Assembly (NCBI GenBank): GCA_002418835.1
Contig: DIEX01000026.1
Location: 62,001 to 126,000 of the forward strand
DNA length: 64,000 nucleotides
Reading direction: 5' to 3'
Source: Spirochaetia bacterium UBA5763
GTDB taxonomy: Bacteria; Spirochaetota; UBA4802; UBA5550
This document shows positions 18,496 through 26,816 of this stretch, in pieces. The notes beneath the pieces were generated by a model. That model saw nothing but the letters and a program-made list of their open reading frames with translations. It ran no database searches and was not told the DNA's origin. How positions within the stretch are numbered: position 1 is the stretch's first letter; every line of letters starts with the position of its first letter. The position numbers and the translations under genes are program-made.

Positions 18496-19536
18496 TTATT
18501 CCATCCCCTCCTGCTGACTTTTCTTAAACTCATCAAGACTTTTACGAATGTTACTTTTATCGTCCTGAAACTTTTTCATAATCCTGTCATAAGCCTCTTT
18601 ATATTCAGCCTTGACTTTATCTATAGCCTGTCTGTTTTTTATCTGCTGTTTAAGAACAGCATCTCCTTTTTTTACTGCGCTTTTAAAACGGCCCGCTGCA
18701 TCACTCCCTTTGTATTCATCTGAAAGACTGTTCATATTATTGAGAGATGCTTCATTCATCATCATACTGTCTTCAAGCTCCGAATCAGCAGCGGCAATCT
18801 TTTCGCCTGACTTTTCGAGATCCTCTTTAGTTTTAGATTTTTTTGTTTCATCTCTCAGGGATTTTATCTTTTCAGCATCTTCAGCGGCATCACCCTCAAA
18901 ATTATCCATATAGCTCTCGTACTTGTCCGCTCTGTCATCGAGGTTCTCTTCAATGTTCTCATTCCGCATATTCTCCCATGCGTCACTCTTCACCTTTATT
19001 TTCCCTGATACAGGTTCGGATGCCACATCAGCTTCAAGAGATGATCCCTCTTTAAGATCAATACTTTTATACGGATTACGAACCGCGAGACTACCTTCGT
19101 TGAGAACAACATAAGTGTCCCCCCCTTTGCTCACGGCCACATCAAATTCAGTACCCCGCACACCGCATACAGTGGTGGGACTCCCGATTTTATATTCACC
19201 CTTTTTCAGCTTCCCGAATTTCCCCTTAACTTCACCTGAAACCACGGAAATTCCATCTGAATCTTTAAGGTTTTTACTCCCTATCTGAACAGTTGATTGA
19301 GCCTGAACTGTAATTGTACTTTTCTCGTCAAGGGAAAGCTCAACTATCGCACCTTTACCTGTTTTTAAAATGTCACCATTCCCCACTATATCGCCCACTT
19401 TAACAGGGAGAGCCTTCCCGCTTCTAACGAGAGAGACCTGCCCGATAAAAAATTTAACACTCATTGCAGAGGCACCTGCAGGCATTACGAGAATAATTGC
19501 TAAAACCGCAAATACAAAACGGATTGAAGGCTTCAT
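18496..19536 (-). CDS. Secreted FecR-domain protein with coiled-coil tail
   Basis: 346 residues. A signal peptide ends near 'GASA' (about residue 24). The FecR fold (about 45-150) shows the usual sequence of beta repeats: 'LKTGKGAIVELSLDEKST', 'VVSGEVKGKFGKL', 'GVRGTEFDV' and 'VLNEGSLAV'. From about 190 to the end the protein is charged and helical, probably a coiled coil. In bacteria such FecR proteins are often periplasmic scaffolds or sensors rather than the classic iron-citrate regulator. No sigma factor or TonB receptor is nearby. Confidence 0.85.
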   Translation of the reverse strand: MKPSIRFVFAVLAIILVMPAGASAMSVKFFIGQVSLVRSGKALPVKVGDIVGNGDILKTGKGAIVELSLDEKSTITVQAQSTVQIGSKNLKDSDGISVVSGEVKGKFGKLKKGEYKIGSPTTVCGVRGTEFDVAVSKGGDTYVVLNEGSLAVRNPYKSIDLKEGSSLEADVASEPVSGKIKVKSDAWENMRNENIEENLDDRADKYESYMDNFEGDAAEDAEKIKSLRDETKKSKTKEDLEKSGEKIAAADSELEDSMMMNEASLNNMNSLSDEYKGSDAAGRFKSAVKKGDAVLKQQIKNRQAIDKVKAEYKEAYDRIMKKFQDDKSNIRKSLDEFKKSQQEGME

Positions 19537-19560
19537 ATACTCCTCCGGAAGTAATTTTAT

Positions 19561-19693
19561 CTATAGCAGTTAACGATTGAAATAAAGCGAATCTGTCATT
19601 TCGAAGAAGCGACAGCGACTGAGAAATCTGTCTTTTTGGATCACTTTTGAGATTTCTCACATACGTTCGAAATGACAGTACCTAAATAATTCG
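19561..19693. repeat. Dispersed palindromic repeat, copy 2 (CTATAGC family)
   Basis: It begins CTATAGCAGTTAACG. The arms CTGTCATTTCGAAG...GAGAAATCT (19592-19628) and AGATTTCTC...TTCGAAATGACAG (about 19650-19678) form a long inverted repeat. The reverse complement of its first 68 bases matches 28894-28974 closely. The rest of the 360-base gap before the next gene shows only a possible TTGACA at 19855. Confidence 0.7.
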
Positions 19694-19896
19694 TCAGCTG
19701 TTTTAATATAAAATAACAGCCTGATAATTACAACAAATTAAATTCAGCATAAACGGGTTTAATTGAATCATCTCTTCTCAAAAATCTTTCCGGTAATTCT
19801 TTAAAAAATTTTTCAACAACCTGCGATTCAGATCGTATTAATTTTTAAGATTGCTTGACAGCAATACTGTAAATGTAATATTTTCAGGAGACAGGG

Positions 19897-20376
19897 ATGA
19901 CAATAATGGCTGCAAAACTCACAAAAGAACACCTTGAGCAGATAGGGGAATACCTTGTAGAAAAATTTCCCGCCATACGCGGAGGGGTAAAATCAAAATC
20001 ATATTCCCGCGATTTTGAAATTGAGATACGGGAAAGAATTGTCCGTGTAGAAGAGGAACTGAAAAATCAGAGAGATCTTATACTTCAGACTCTCAATTTC
20101 AACGGCAAACAGTTCGAGCAGGTCGACAAAAGGTTCGAACAGGTTGAAAAGCGTTTCGAGCAGATCGACAAACGCTTTGAACAGGTCGATAAACGTTTTG
20201 AACAAATAGATAGACGCTTTGACCAGGTTGACAAAAGATTTGAACAGATGGACAGACGCTTTGAGGAGATTCATAAGAGCGTGGATAAACGCTTCACGAT
20301 GATGATGTGGTTTACAGGACTGGGGCTCACCCTGGTTACAGCCTTCATAACCGGTGTTACTGTTTTACTTAAGTAA
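19897..20376 (+). CDS. Membrane-anchored heptad-repeat coiled-coil protein
   Basis: 159 residues. A helical N-terminal domain is followed by eight nearly exact heptads of the pattern FEQVDKR (about residues 72-128), a textbook coiled coil, then a single C-terminal membrane helix (about 136-157). This organisation recalls DUF1640-like membrane coiled-coil proteins. ATG starts at 19897 and 19906 both fit the CAGGAGACAGGG ribosome binding site. A TTGACA element lies at 19855-19860. The flavoprotein gene follows 30 bases downstream. The function is unknown. Confidence 0.8.
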   Translation: MTIMAAKLTKEHLEQIGEYLVEKFPAIRGGVKSKSYSRDFEIEIRERIVRVEEELKNQRDLILQTLNFNGKQFEQVDKRFEQVEKRFEQIDKRFEQVDKRFEQIDRRFDQVDKRFEQMDRRFEEIHKSVDKRFTMMMWFTGLGLTLVTAFITGVTVLLK

Positions 20377-20406
20377 ACACTTCCACCTCATTTAAGCAAT
20401 TCTAAA

Positions 20407-21624
20407 ATGAACAATAGATATGATGCTATAATCACAGGAGCCGGACCTGCCGGACTTTTCTGTGCAATAACTGCTTCAGCAGCAGGAAAGAGAATTCTTA
20501 TCCTTGAAAAAAACTCAGAACCCGGGAGAAAGCTCCTTCTTTCAGGCTCAGGCCAGTGCAACTTCACTCACACAGGGAGCGCCCCGGAATTTTTAAAACA
20601 TTATGGCGATTCAGCAAACTTTGTAAAACCTGCACTCTCCGCTTTTACGAACATCCAGCTTATTGATTTTTTTGAATCCCACGGAATAAAAACTGTTACA
20701 CGTGATGACGGGAAAATATTCCCCGCAAGCATGAAGGCAACGGATATACTTTCGCTTCTGCTGAAATTATGCAGGGAAAATTCTGTTGAGATAAAATATA
20801 ACTCACAGGTGCAGAGTATATCACACAACGGGTCGGAGTTTATCCTTTCTGCCGGGAGTAAAATTTATGCAGCAGAAAAACTCGTAATCGCGGCAGGCGG
20901 GAGTTCATACCCTGCAACAGGTTCATCAGGCGACGGATTCAGACTGGCAGCATCTCTCGGCCATACTATTAAAGAGATCACTACGGCACTTACCCCTCTC
21001 TATATTAAAGACTACACACTGGGGGAACTATCCGGAATTTCCATCAAAGAGAGCCGGATAACACTGATCCGTGGTGACAGAAAAATTATATCCGGCAGAG
21101 GAGATATTCTGTTCACACCAAAGGGGCTCTCCGGTCCCGGCATACTTGATCTGAGCAGATACACGAGAAACGGAGACAGCATCACAATCTCCCTCACAGA
21201 TAAAAGTTTGCAGGAAATTGAATCGGTCCTCCCTGAAGCGTTAAAAAATGAGGGAAAAAAATCGATCCGGAATATATTGAAGATATTCGAAATGCCAGAA
21301 AGAATCATTGATGCCCTGCTTGCTAATGCACAGGTTGACCCATTAAAAAAAGCCGGTGAAATCTCCAGAGCGGAGAGGAGCCGGATAATTAATCTTATCA
21401 ATGCATCCCCCTTTGAAATTAAAGAGAAAGGCGACTTCCGTACCGCAATGGCAACAGCCGGAGGGGTGAGCCGGGATGAGATTAACCGCAAAACTATGGA
21501 ATCAAAAATCGTCAGGGACCTGTACTTCGCAGGTGAAGTCATAGATGTGGATGGTGACACAGGGGGCTACAATATTCAGTGGGCATTTTCATCAGGGAGA
21601 GCTGCGGGGATTAGTCTGCTTTAA
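20407..21624 (+). CDS. BaiN/HI0933-family FAD-dependent oxidoreductase
   Basis: 405 residues. The N-terminal dinucleotide-binding motif 'ITGAGPAGLFCAI' (about 10-22), 'EKNSEPGRKLLLSGSGQCNFTH' region and C-terminal 'LYFAGEVIDVDGDTGGYN' block are the signature of the HI0933/BaiN flavoprotein family (often annotated aminoacetone oxidase family). Some members reduce unsaturated steroid or fatty substrates; most have no known substrate. It is cytoplasmic. It probably shares a message with the coiled-coil gene upstream. Confidence 0.9.
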   Translation: MNNRYDAIITGAGPAGLFCAITASAAGKRILILEKNSEPGRKLLLSGSGQCNFTHTGSAPEFLKHYGDSANFVKPALSAFTNIQLIDFFESHGIKTVTRDDGKIFPASMKATDILSLLLKLCRENSVEIKYNSQVQSISHNGSEFILSAGSKIYAAEKLVIAAGGSSYPATGSSGDGFRLAASLGHTIKEITTALTPLYIKDYTLGELSGISIKESRITLIRGDRKIISGRGDILFTPKGLSGPGILDLSRYTRNGDSITISLTDKSLQEIESVLPEALKNEGKKSIRNILKIFEMPERIIDALLANAQVDPLKKAGEISRAERSRIINLINASPFEIKEKGDFRTAMATAGGVSRDEINRKTMESKIVRDLYFAGEVIDVDGDTGGYNIQWAFSSGRAAGISLL

Positions 21625-21631
21625 CTTGAAT

Positions 21632-21784
21632 ATCTCCCCTTTCAAAGGGGGGTGCCCGATAGGGCGGGGGGATCTTTCAATTCAGGACACGTCAGATTCC
21701 TGAATTGCAGAAAATTTATTCTCTCCAATACTTAACGATCCCCCATCTGCTGTCGCAGATTGCCCCCCTGGGAAGGGGGCTTAT
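21632..21784. repeat. Large imperfect inverted repeat (about 150 bp, CCCCTTTCAAAGGGG type)
   Basis: The left end (ATCTCCCCTTTCAAAGGGG... to GGGGGGATC, 21632-21674) is mirrored by GATCCCCC...GCCCCCCTGGGAAGGGGG (21737-21784). The centre also contains a small palindrome around TTCAGGACACG. It looks like a MITE-like or dispersed palindromic repeat with no coding capacity; it may stop transcription after the flavoprotein gene. Confidence 0.65.
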
Positions 21785-21889
21785 ATGGGAAAAGACTTGA
21801 CTCTTCCCCTTAAATAATTACATTTAACAAAACAGCCTTTGACTGTTAAGAAAACTAAGAGAAAAGATATATTTATGGAGGACTCAAAT

Positions 21890-22255
21890 ATGAAAAAACT
21901 TTTTCTTGTTTCAATGATTGCTGTTGCTGCAATGGGGATGATTGCGTGTGGAGAGGATGATAATTTTGATGCTGCAGTTACCTGGCAAAATGAATCAGGT
22001 ACAGATGTAAAGGATATAAGATGGGTTGATGAAAACTCTGTTGCGAATGCAACATGGGTTGAAACAGTTCCAAATACTGATACAAGTGAACAAAAAATTG
22101 TAACACTTGAAACTGGAAGAGGAGAATGTCTTGATACAGCAGCATCACCTCAAGAATATGAAATAGAAATAAATGGTGGTTCCCAATCTTATACATTGAC
22201 TGAAGGAGCTGCCGAGACTCTTAGAATAACAAGCATTGCCACAAAGAAAAAATAA
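21890..22255 (+). CDS. Small putative lipoprotein of unknown function
   Basis: 121 residues from the ATG at 21890, which has a GGAGG ribosome binding site; the frame is open 17 codons upstream but lacks a signal there. The N-terminus is a lipoprotein signal with 'GMIAC' at the lipobox. The mature part is acidic and beta-rich, with a single further cysteine, and resembles nothing I recognise. It lies 55 bases before another exported protein on the same strand, separated by a hairpin. Confidence 0.75.
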   Translation: MKKLFLVSMIAVAAMGMIACGEDDNFDAAVTWQNESGTDVKDIRWVDENSVANATWVETVPNTDTSEQKIVTLETGRGECLDTAASPQEYEIEINGGSQSYTLTEGAAETLRITSIATKKK

Positions 22256-22266
22256 AATCAAATAAT

Positions 22267-22298
22267 AAAGATAGCATTTTAATAAAAATGCTATCTTT
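22267..22298. terminator. Hairpin after the small lipoprotein gene
   Basis: AAAGATAGCATTTT and AAAATGCTATCTTT are perfect 14-base arms around an AATA loop. The 3' flank is A-rich rather than T-rich, so termination or mRNA protection are both possible. Confidence 0.6.
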
Positions 22299-22309
22299 AA
22301 ATAAAATCA

Positions 22310-23059
22310 ATGAATATTAAATCACAATTAATTATACTTATAATTATACTTATAATTTCAAATCCTGCTTTCTCCAAAGACAAAAACTGGAAAAAGTTCG
22401 GAAGTTCATGGGTTGTTGCCAATTCTTTGGCAACAACCGCATCAGGGCGTGTTAATCCATGGAACTATTATGAATTCACTAATTTCAATTCGTTGCAGTC
22501 ATTAAAACCATTTTCCACTTACACATCACTTGAAATCGATTCAATGCTTTTTGAGCGTGTTGATTCCCCTGTTGAATTTATTATACCATTTAGCATAACA
22601 GATGAAGGTAAAGGATGGCTTTATAAATTTTATGCATTCCGGTTTTCCGGGAACTACTGGGGCATAAATCAAGTTTCTTTAATTTATTCAGACAGAATTG
22701 ATAAAACTAAACCATTGGCAACAAAGAACAATACATTTATTAAAGAAATTGAATCTTCAAAGTGTAAAATTAAATATGGTATAATGAATAACTATAATAT
22801 TGTTTTTAAAGAGAACAAAGTTGTTCTTTATATTAATAATAAAGAAACGATGTCCGTATCTTTAAATGAAAAACAGGATGGTGGGTATCTCGCATTTAGT
22901 ATAAAAAATGCGCGAATTTCTATAGATAAAATAGTACTTAAGAATGACAACAAAACAATTTTTCAGGATCTGTTTGATGAAGATTCAATACAAATTAAAA
23001 AACTTCAAGTCACACGAGAGCCTGCTCCTAAAGAGGATGACGCGAAAAAACCGGAATAA
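22310..23059 (+). CDS. Exported protein of unknown function
   Basis: 249 residues with a hydrophobic isoleucine-rich signal peptide ending near 'NPAFS' (about residue 22). The mature part is rich in aromatic beta strands, with 'W', 'F' and 'Y' spaced as in lectin-like jelly-roll domains (the 3-keto-disaccharide-hydrolase or LamG type), but I cannot assign a family. The C-terminal 20 residues are charged. Codon use is more AT-rich than in its neighbours, as for the small lipoprotein upstream. No clear ribosome binding site is visible. Confidence 0.65.
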   Translation: MNIKSQLIILIIILIISNPAFSKDKNWKKFGSSWVVANSLATTASGRVNPWNYYEFTNFNSLQSLKPFSTYTSLEIDSMLFERVDSPVEFIIPFSITDEGKGWLYKFYAFRFSGNYWGINQVSLIYSDRIDKTKPLATKNNTFIKEIESSKCKIKYGIMNNYNIVFKENKVVLYINNKETMSVSLNEKQDGGYLAFSIKNARISIDKIVLKNDNKTIFQDLFDEDSIQIKKLQVTREPAPKEDDAKKPE

Positions 23060-23070
23060 CCGGCTTTTTT
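23045..23070 (+). terminator. Rho-independent terminator overlapping the stop codon of the exported protein gene
   Basis: AAAAAACCGG pairs with CCGGCTTTTTT across an AATAA loop, with a T run in the 3' arm. Confidence 0.65.
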
Positions 23071-23150
23071 AATATATAATTGATTCATGTTCCCTTCGTA
23101 TTGGCTTCGGGAAGGCTTCGTATTGTTGCCGTGAAATTAATTGACTGAAA

Positions 23151-24377
23151 TTACGGAGTCGTGAGTGTAACATTCTGTTCAATCAGACTTAAATCTGTTG
23201 GAACAGATACTCCAGAAATTATATTATCAGAATATCCGGATCCGGATTTACTGAAAATAATTTTATAGTTCCCATGCAAAAGAATCCTGTGATAATAACC
23301 TTTTGAATCAGTTTTCACAACTATATCCCCAATATCACCGGCACCGTTATTATAAACCACTGTTACTTCAACATCTTTTACGCCATCCGGCTCAGTTGCA
23401 GATGTTACCTGCCCATGCACTCCGTAACCTGCTTTCTTAATATATGCCAGAAGTGATTTCCTGTTATATTCAAAAACCTCCTGAACACCAGCCTCTGTTG
23501 AAGGATTGCGGCGCGCCACCTCTATTGTCACATCAAGGCATCCTGTCTCTTTGTAGCTCCAGTCCTGAAGTGAGCCGGAAATCTCGTACCAGTTACCTCC
23601 ATTAATAACACCATCCTCCATGTCAATCGACTGGTAGAGATCCGGATTATTTAGGAACGTTCCTTCCATAGTATATGCTTTACCAAAAGATCTTACAAGT
23701 GTATTCTCAACAGGTTTAACACTGTCTTTCTCACTATCATAATCAAAGGGCATATTTAAAAGCACCGCACCAGAATGAAAAGTTGCTGAAAGATGAAAAA
23801 CATTGGATTGCGAGAATGACTCCATTGCCTTTGATTCAGGTTCCGAAAGAGCCTCACTCCCGTGTGAACCACCCGTATCGTATTCCCATGCGAATGAAAA
23901 ATTTCTGTTCAGGTCAACTCCCCTGCTGTTATACCTTCTTTTTGCTGCAAGCCCGTCAGGATTCAGCACAGGTATGATGACTATATACCTTTTATTTACA
24001 AGATCAGTGACTTCTGCATCTTTATCATAATTATAAGTAAGATATTCAATGAATCTGATCATCAGTTCAACTGATATCATCTCGCTTCCGTGAATTCCCC
24101 CTGTGAGGCGGATTGCAGGTTCACCTTTAGGAGTTCCGGGATTGTCAGATATCACAATTGCGCGGATAGGACGGCCGTCTACGCTTAAACCAGTTCCCAC
24201 GCTTTCAAGGGCTGTTATTAAAGGATATTGCAGCCTTACTTCATCCAGAAAAGCGAGAACCTCCTCCGGTGTATGATAATCATAAGAAGAAGCAGGTGTT
24301 CCCCCTCCCCCATCTGAACAGGAGAAGAAAACTGGAAGCTGTATAAGCAGAAGCAATATTAAAACTAATCTTTTCAT
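23151..24377 (-). CDS. M14-family zinc carboxypeptidase lipoprotein
   Basis: 408 residues. A lipoprotein signal ends at C20 ('FFSC'), followed by a glycine-rich linker. The M14 catalytic set is intact: zinc ligands H96 and E99 ('GGIHGSEM') and H201 ('TFHSG'), substrate-binding N157-R158 ('DLNRNF') and catalytic E286 ('VTIEVA'). A C-terminal carboxypeptidase-regulatory-like beta domain (about 310-400) is the arrangement of the carboxypeptidase M/N/D subfamily. It should trim C-terminal residues from peptides at the cell envelope. The gene is alone on the minus strand. Confidence 0.92.
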   Translation of the reverse strand: MKRLVLILLLLIQLPVFFSCSDGGGGTPASSYDYHTPEEVLAFLDEVRLQYPLITALESVGTGLSVDGRPIRAIVISDNPGTPKGEPAIRLTGGIHGSEMISVELMIRFIEYLTYNYDKDAEVTDLVNKRYIVIIPVLNPDGLAAKRRYNSRGVDLNRNFSFAWEYDTGGSHGSEALSEPESKAMESFSQSNVFHLSATFHSGAVLLNMPFDYDSEKDSVKPVENTLVRSFGKAYTMEGTFLNNPDLYQSIDMEDGVINGGNWYEISGSLQDWSYKETGCLDVTIEVARRNPSTEAGVQEVFEYNRKSLLAYIKKAGYGVHGQVTSATEPDGVKDVEVTVVYNNGAGDIGDIVVKTDSKGYYHRILLHGNYKIIFSKSGSGYSDNIISGVSVPTDLSLIEQNVTLTTP

Positions 24378-24479
24378 CAGAAATAAATCTAATAAAAATT
24401 CAGGGTATTATGACAAGGGAAATTTACCGGGGATATTTTTTTTGTAAACAATGCAGAGTCGCAACTCTCTATAAAAGCG

Positions 24480-24971
24480 TTATTCCTCTGTCACACTATC
24501 TATAATTTTATCTATCTCTTTCTCATTATAATTTCTGTTTTCGATTTTGTCTGTCTTATCTTTTATCTTCTCCCTGGTAAATCTGATCTTTACATAATCT
24601 GAATCCATTTTTTTAGCCATTTTATAATAATGATATGCTTTACTGTAGTCAGACATATAAAAATAGCAGACAGCAATATTTGATGCAGCTTTTACGTTAC
24701 CGGGATCTATTGTTAATGCTCTATTTAACTCCCTTATTGCTTCACTGTATTTTTTCTGCTGTATAAGTGAAACAGCAAGATTATTATAGTAATAAGAAAC
24801 CCCGCTGTTGTCTTTAATAGCTTCTCTGAAATACTTCTCAGCTTCAACAGGCCGGTCACCAGCAAGCAGCTTCATTCCTGTACTGTTTTTATCAGCCGCA
24901 TCCTTTTCATTTGAAAAAGCATTAAGATGAACGCAAATCAGGAAGGATATGAGGATTACAATTTTGCTCAT
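24480..24971 (-). CDS. Exported TPR protein
   Basis: 163 residues from the methionine giving 'MSKIVILISFLI', a clear signal peptide; an earlier in-frame ATG at 25004 would bury it. At least three TPR units are visible, for example 'YYNNLAVSLIQQKKYSEAIRELNRALTIDP' region (about 60-95) and 'AASNIAVCYFYMSDYSKAYHYYKMAKK'. The C-terminus is charged. TPR proteins in the periplasm act as scaffolds; no partner can be named. Confidence 0.8.
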   Translation of the reverse strand: MSKIVILISFLICVHLNAFSNEKDAADKNSTGMKLLAGDRPVEAEKYFREAIKDNSGVSYYYNNLAVSLIQQKKYSEAIRELNRALTIDPGNVKAASNIAVCYFYMSDYSKAYHYYKMAKKMDSDYVKIRFTREKIKDKTDKIENRNYNEKEIDKIIDSVTEE

Positions 24972-25037
24972 CAAAGAGCACTGTATATAATGTCTGCTCA
25001 GCATGTTTTATTGCCTATTGTTTTATCCGATTGCTAA

Positions 25038-25226
25038 AGAGATGATCCAGATATCGATTTATACCCATTAATAGGGTATATCAATTTCTTCCTGAAAGAC
25101 GTTTCAGAAATCAACGAAAAAATTCTCCTGCATTCAGCCAATGTCGTTTCAGGCAATAAAAACAGTATATTTCCTGTTGTTTCATGGTATTACCGGCTGA
25201 ATATCAATGCTTCTGTTAAAAAATAA
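25038..25226 (+). pseudogene. Possible gene remnant (63-codon open stretch without a start)
   Basis: After an in-frame TAA at 25035 the frame reads protein-like sequence ('DIDLYPLIGYINFFLKD', then 'ENEK'-like charged and 'VVSWYYRLNINASVKK') to a TAA at 25224. There is no ATG, GTG or TTG with a ribosome binding site at its beginning. The amino acid composition looks coding rather than random. It may be the tail of a decayed gene upstream of the DUF1566 gene. Confidence 0.3.
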
Positions 25227-25298
25227 TTGAAAAACATTGAAGTCTTTTATATTAAAACACGCAGTTTAAATTCATTCATTCAGCAGTGGAGCCCTTTT

Positions 25299-26219
25299 AT
25301 GAAAAAAACATTTTCAGCCTTCATTATTATAATTATCCTTTCCGAAACTTCTATAGCTTCTAACGATCAGACAGGAACAGTTGAAAATGTTAATATATCA
25401 AAAAAAGAGGTAACAATTAAAATCCTCTCAGGAAAATCTGTTAAAATGGGTGACCGCCTTGAGATCAGCACTCCGGATGGACCTATTACTCTTTCTGTCA
25501 AATTCCCCATGATGACACTGGCAACATGCTCCATCCAGGGAAAAGGGAAGCTTTCATCAATAAAACCTGAAATGCCGGTTTATCCGTACGGTAAAACTCT
25601 GCTAACTGATGAACCTTCAGATAACGGGTCGCGTTTTTCAGACACAGGCCAGGGGATGATTAAAGATAACTCCACAGGTATATACTGGTTGCAGGATGCC
25701 AACTATACAAGAAAAACCATGTCATGGGAGGATGCAGTTACATTTGTAGAGAAGCTCGATGCTGCAGGATATACTGACTGGAGGCTCCCAACAAAAGAAG
25801 AGTTTGATTATTTTCTTAAGACATCTCCTGAAGAACTTAATAAATCATTTGATAATATGAAATATTTCTACTGGACCTCCACGGTTTATCCTCTTGAACA
25901 GGGATTGATCTGGACAGCGGACATTGATAACCGCAACACAAAGCATACTTTCAGAACAAATGAAAACTATATCTGGCCTGTGAGGGATGGGAAAGCCCGG
26001 GTAAGAAGTTCTTATGCACTGAAAAAAGACCATGAGAACGATCCGGTTAAAACCGCTGCTGAGCGCGCATGCGGTAAAAATGGCAGCAAATTTGTGTCAT
26101 ACAGTAAAAAACTCGATACTATGACTATATTAAAGTATGAAATCATCTGTACAAAAGGCAAAAAAGATACAAAGATGATGCTTGAATACGACAAACTCCT
26201 CGGGAACTGGTCAGATTGA
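25299..26219 (+). CDS. Exported DUF1566 (Lcl C-terminal) domain protein
   Basis: 306 residues from the ATG at 25299, chosen because it starts a signal peptide ('MKKTFSAFIIIIILSETSIAS') with GGAG just upstream; a TTG-started frame from 25227 is less likely. The central region carries the DUF1566 pattern: 'GIYWLQDAN', 'SWEDAVTFVEKLDAAGYTDWRLPT', 'YFYWTSTVYP' and 'IWPVRDG'. This fold is related to C-type-lectin/formylglycine-like domains and is common in surface or periplasmic proteins. The N-terminal 80 residues look like a small beta domain. The function is unknown. Confidence 0.8.
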   Translation: MKKTFSAFIIIIILSETSIASNDQTGTVENVNISKKEVTIKILSGKSVKMGDRLEISTPDGPITLSVKFPMMTLATCSIQGKGKLSSIKPEMPVYPYGKTLLTDEPSDNGSRFSDTGQGMIKDNSTGIYWLQDANYTRKTMSWEDAVTFVEKLDAAGYTDWRLPTKEEFDYFLKTSPEELNKSFDNMKYFYWTSTVYPLEQGLIWTADIDNRNTKHTFRTNENYIWPVRDGKARVRSSYALKKDHENDPVKTAAERACGKNGSKFVSYSKKLDTMTILKYEIICTKGKKDTKMMLEYDKLLGNWSD

Positions 26220-26373
26220 ATTCTTTAACTGCTCTAAAGAAAGATACAAGGGAAAACCTTACATGCAAATTAAGATATTAAATTACAAAATATTTAGTAA
26301 CATTCTGATAAAAAAAATTGACATTCTCAAAATTATCATTAATTATATAATAATAATTAAACAGGAGGGTCTC

Positions 26374-26814
26374 ATGAAAAAGTCAGTTGTAATTCTTGCT
26401 CTTTGTTTCACATTCGTAGCTTCTAATGTTTTCGCTAACAACGCAGGTATTGGTATCGGTACTGTTCTCCTCAAAGGAAAACAGGGAAAACTGATGGAAC
26501 TTGTAGCTACATGTCTTAACGGAATCTGCGGTAACGGTACATTCGCAATCACAACCGGTACTCTGGGCTATAAAGAAGGCGCAGTAATCGGTGTTAACAT
26601 TGTTGATGTATATGTAGCTGAAAACATGGATTCACTTGCTAATGATATTGCAAAAGGTGATGGTGAATATGTTGATACTCTTGCTCACCTTATGAAAGTT
26701 GAAAACAAAGATGCTTTCAAAGACAAACTTCATAAAAATTTCAACAACATCTATACATCAAAAGATGTAACATCAAAAGATGTAGTTGCAAATATCAATA
26801 AAGTTAACAGCTGA
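26374..26814 (+). CDS. DUF3015-family exported protein
   Basis: 146 residues from the ATG at 26374, which has a strong AGGAGG ribosome binding site; the open frame upstream is a run of AT-rich sequence. A signal peptide ends near 'NVFA' (about 22). The glycine-rich 'GIGIGTVLLKGKQGKLMELVATCLNGICGN' region and following pattern match the DUF3015 family of small periplasmic proteins of unknown function. The DUF4105 gene starts 3 bases after its stop, so the two are translationally linked. Confidence 0.8.
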   Translation: MKKSVVILALCFTFVASNVFANNAGIGIGTVLLKGKQGKLMELVATCLNGICGNGTFAITTGTLGYKEGAVIGVNIVDVYVAENMDSLANDIAKGDGEYVDTLAHLMKVENKDAFKDKLHKNFNNIYTSKDVTSKDVVANINKVNS

Positions 26815-26816
26815 TA

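Noticed and set aside
21012..21560. 182-residue frame antisense to the flavoprotein gene
   Set aside because: It lies wholly inside a well-supported BaiN/HI0933 gene and has a Ser/Ile-rich shadow composition with no ribosome binding site.
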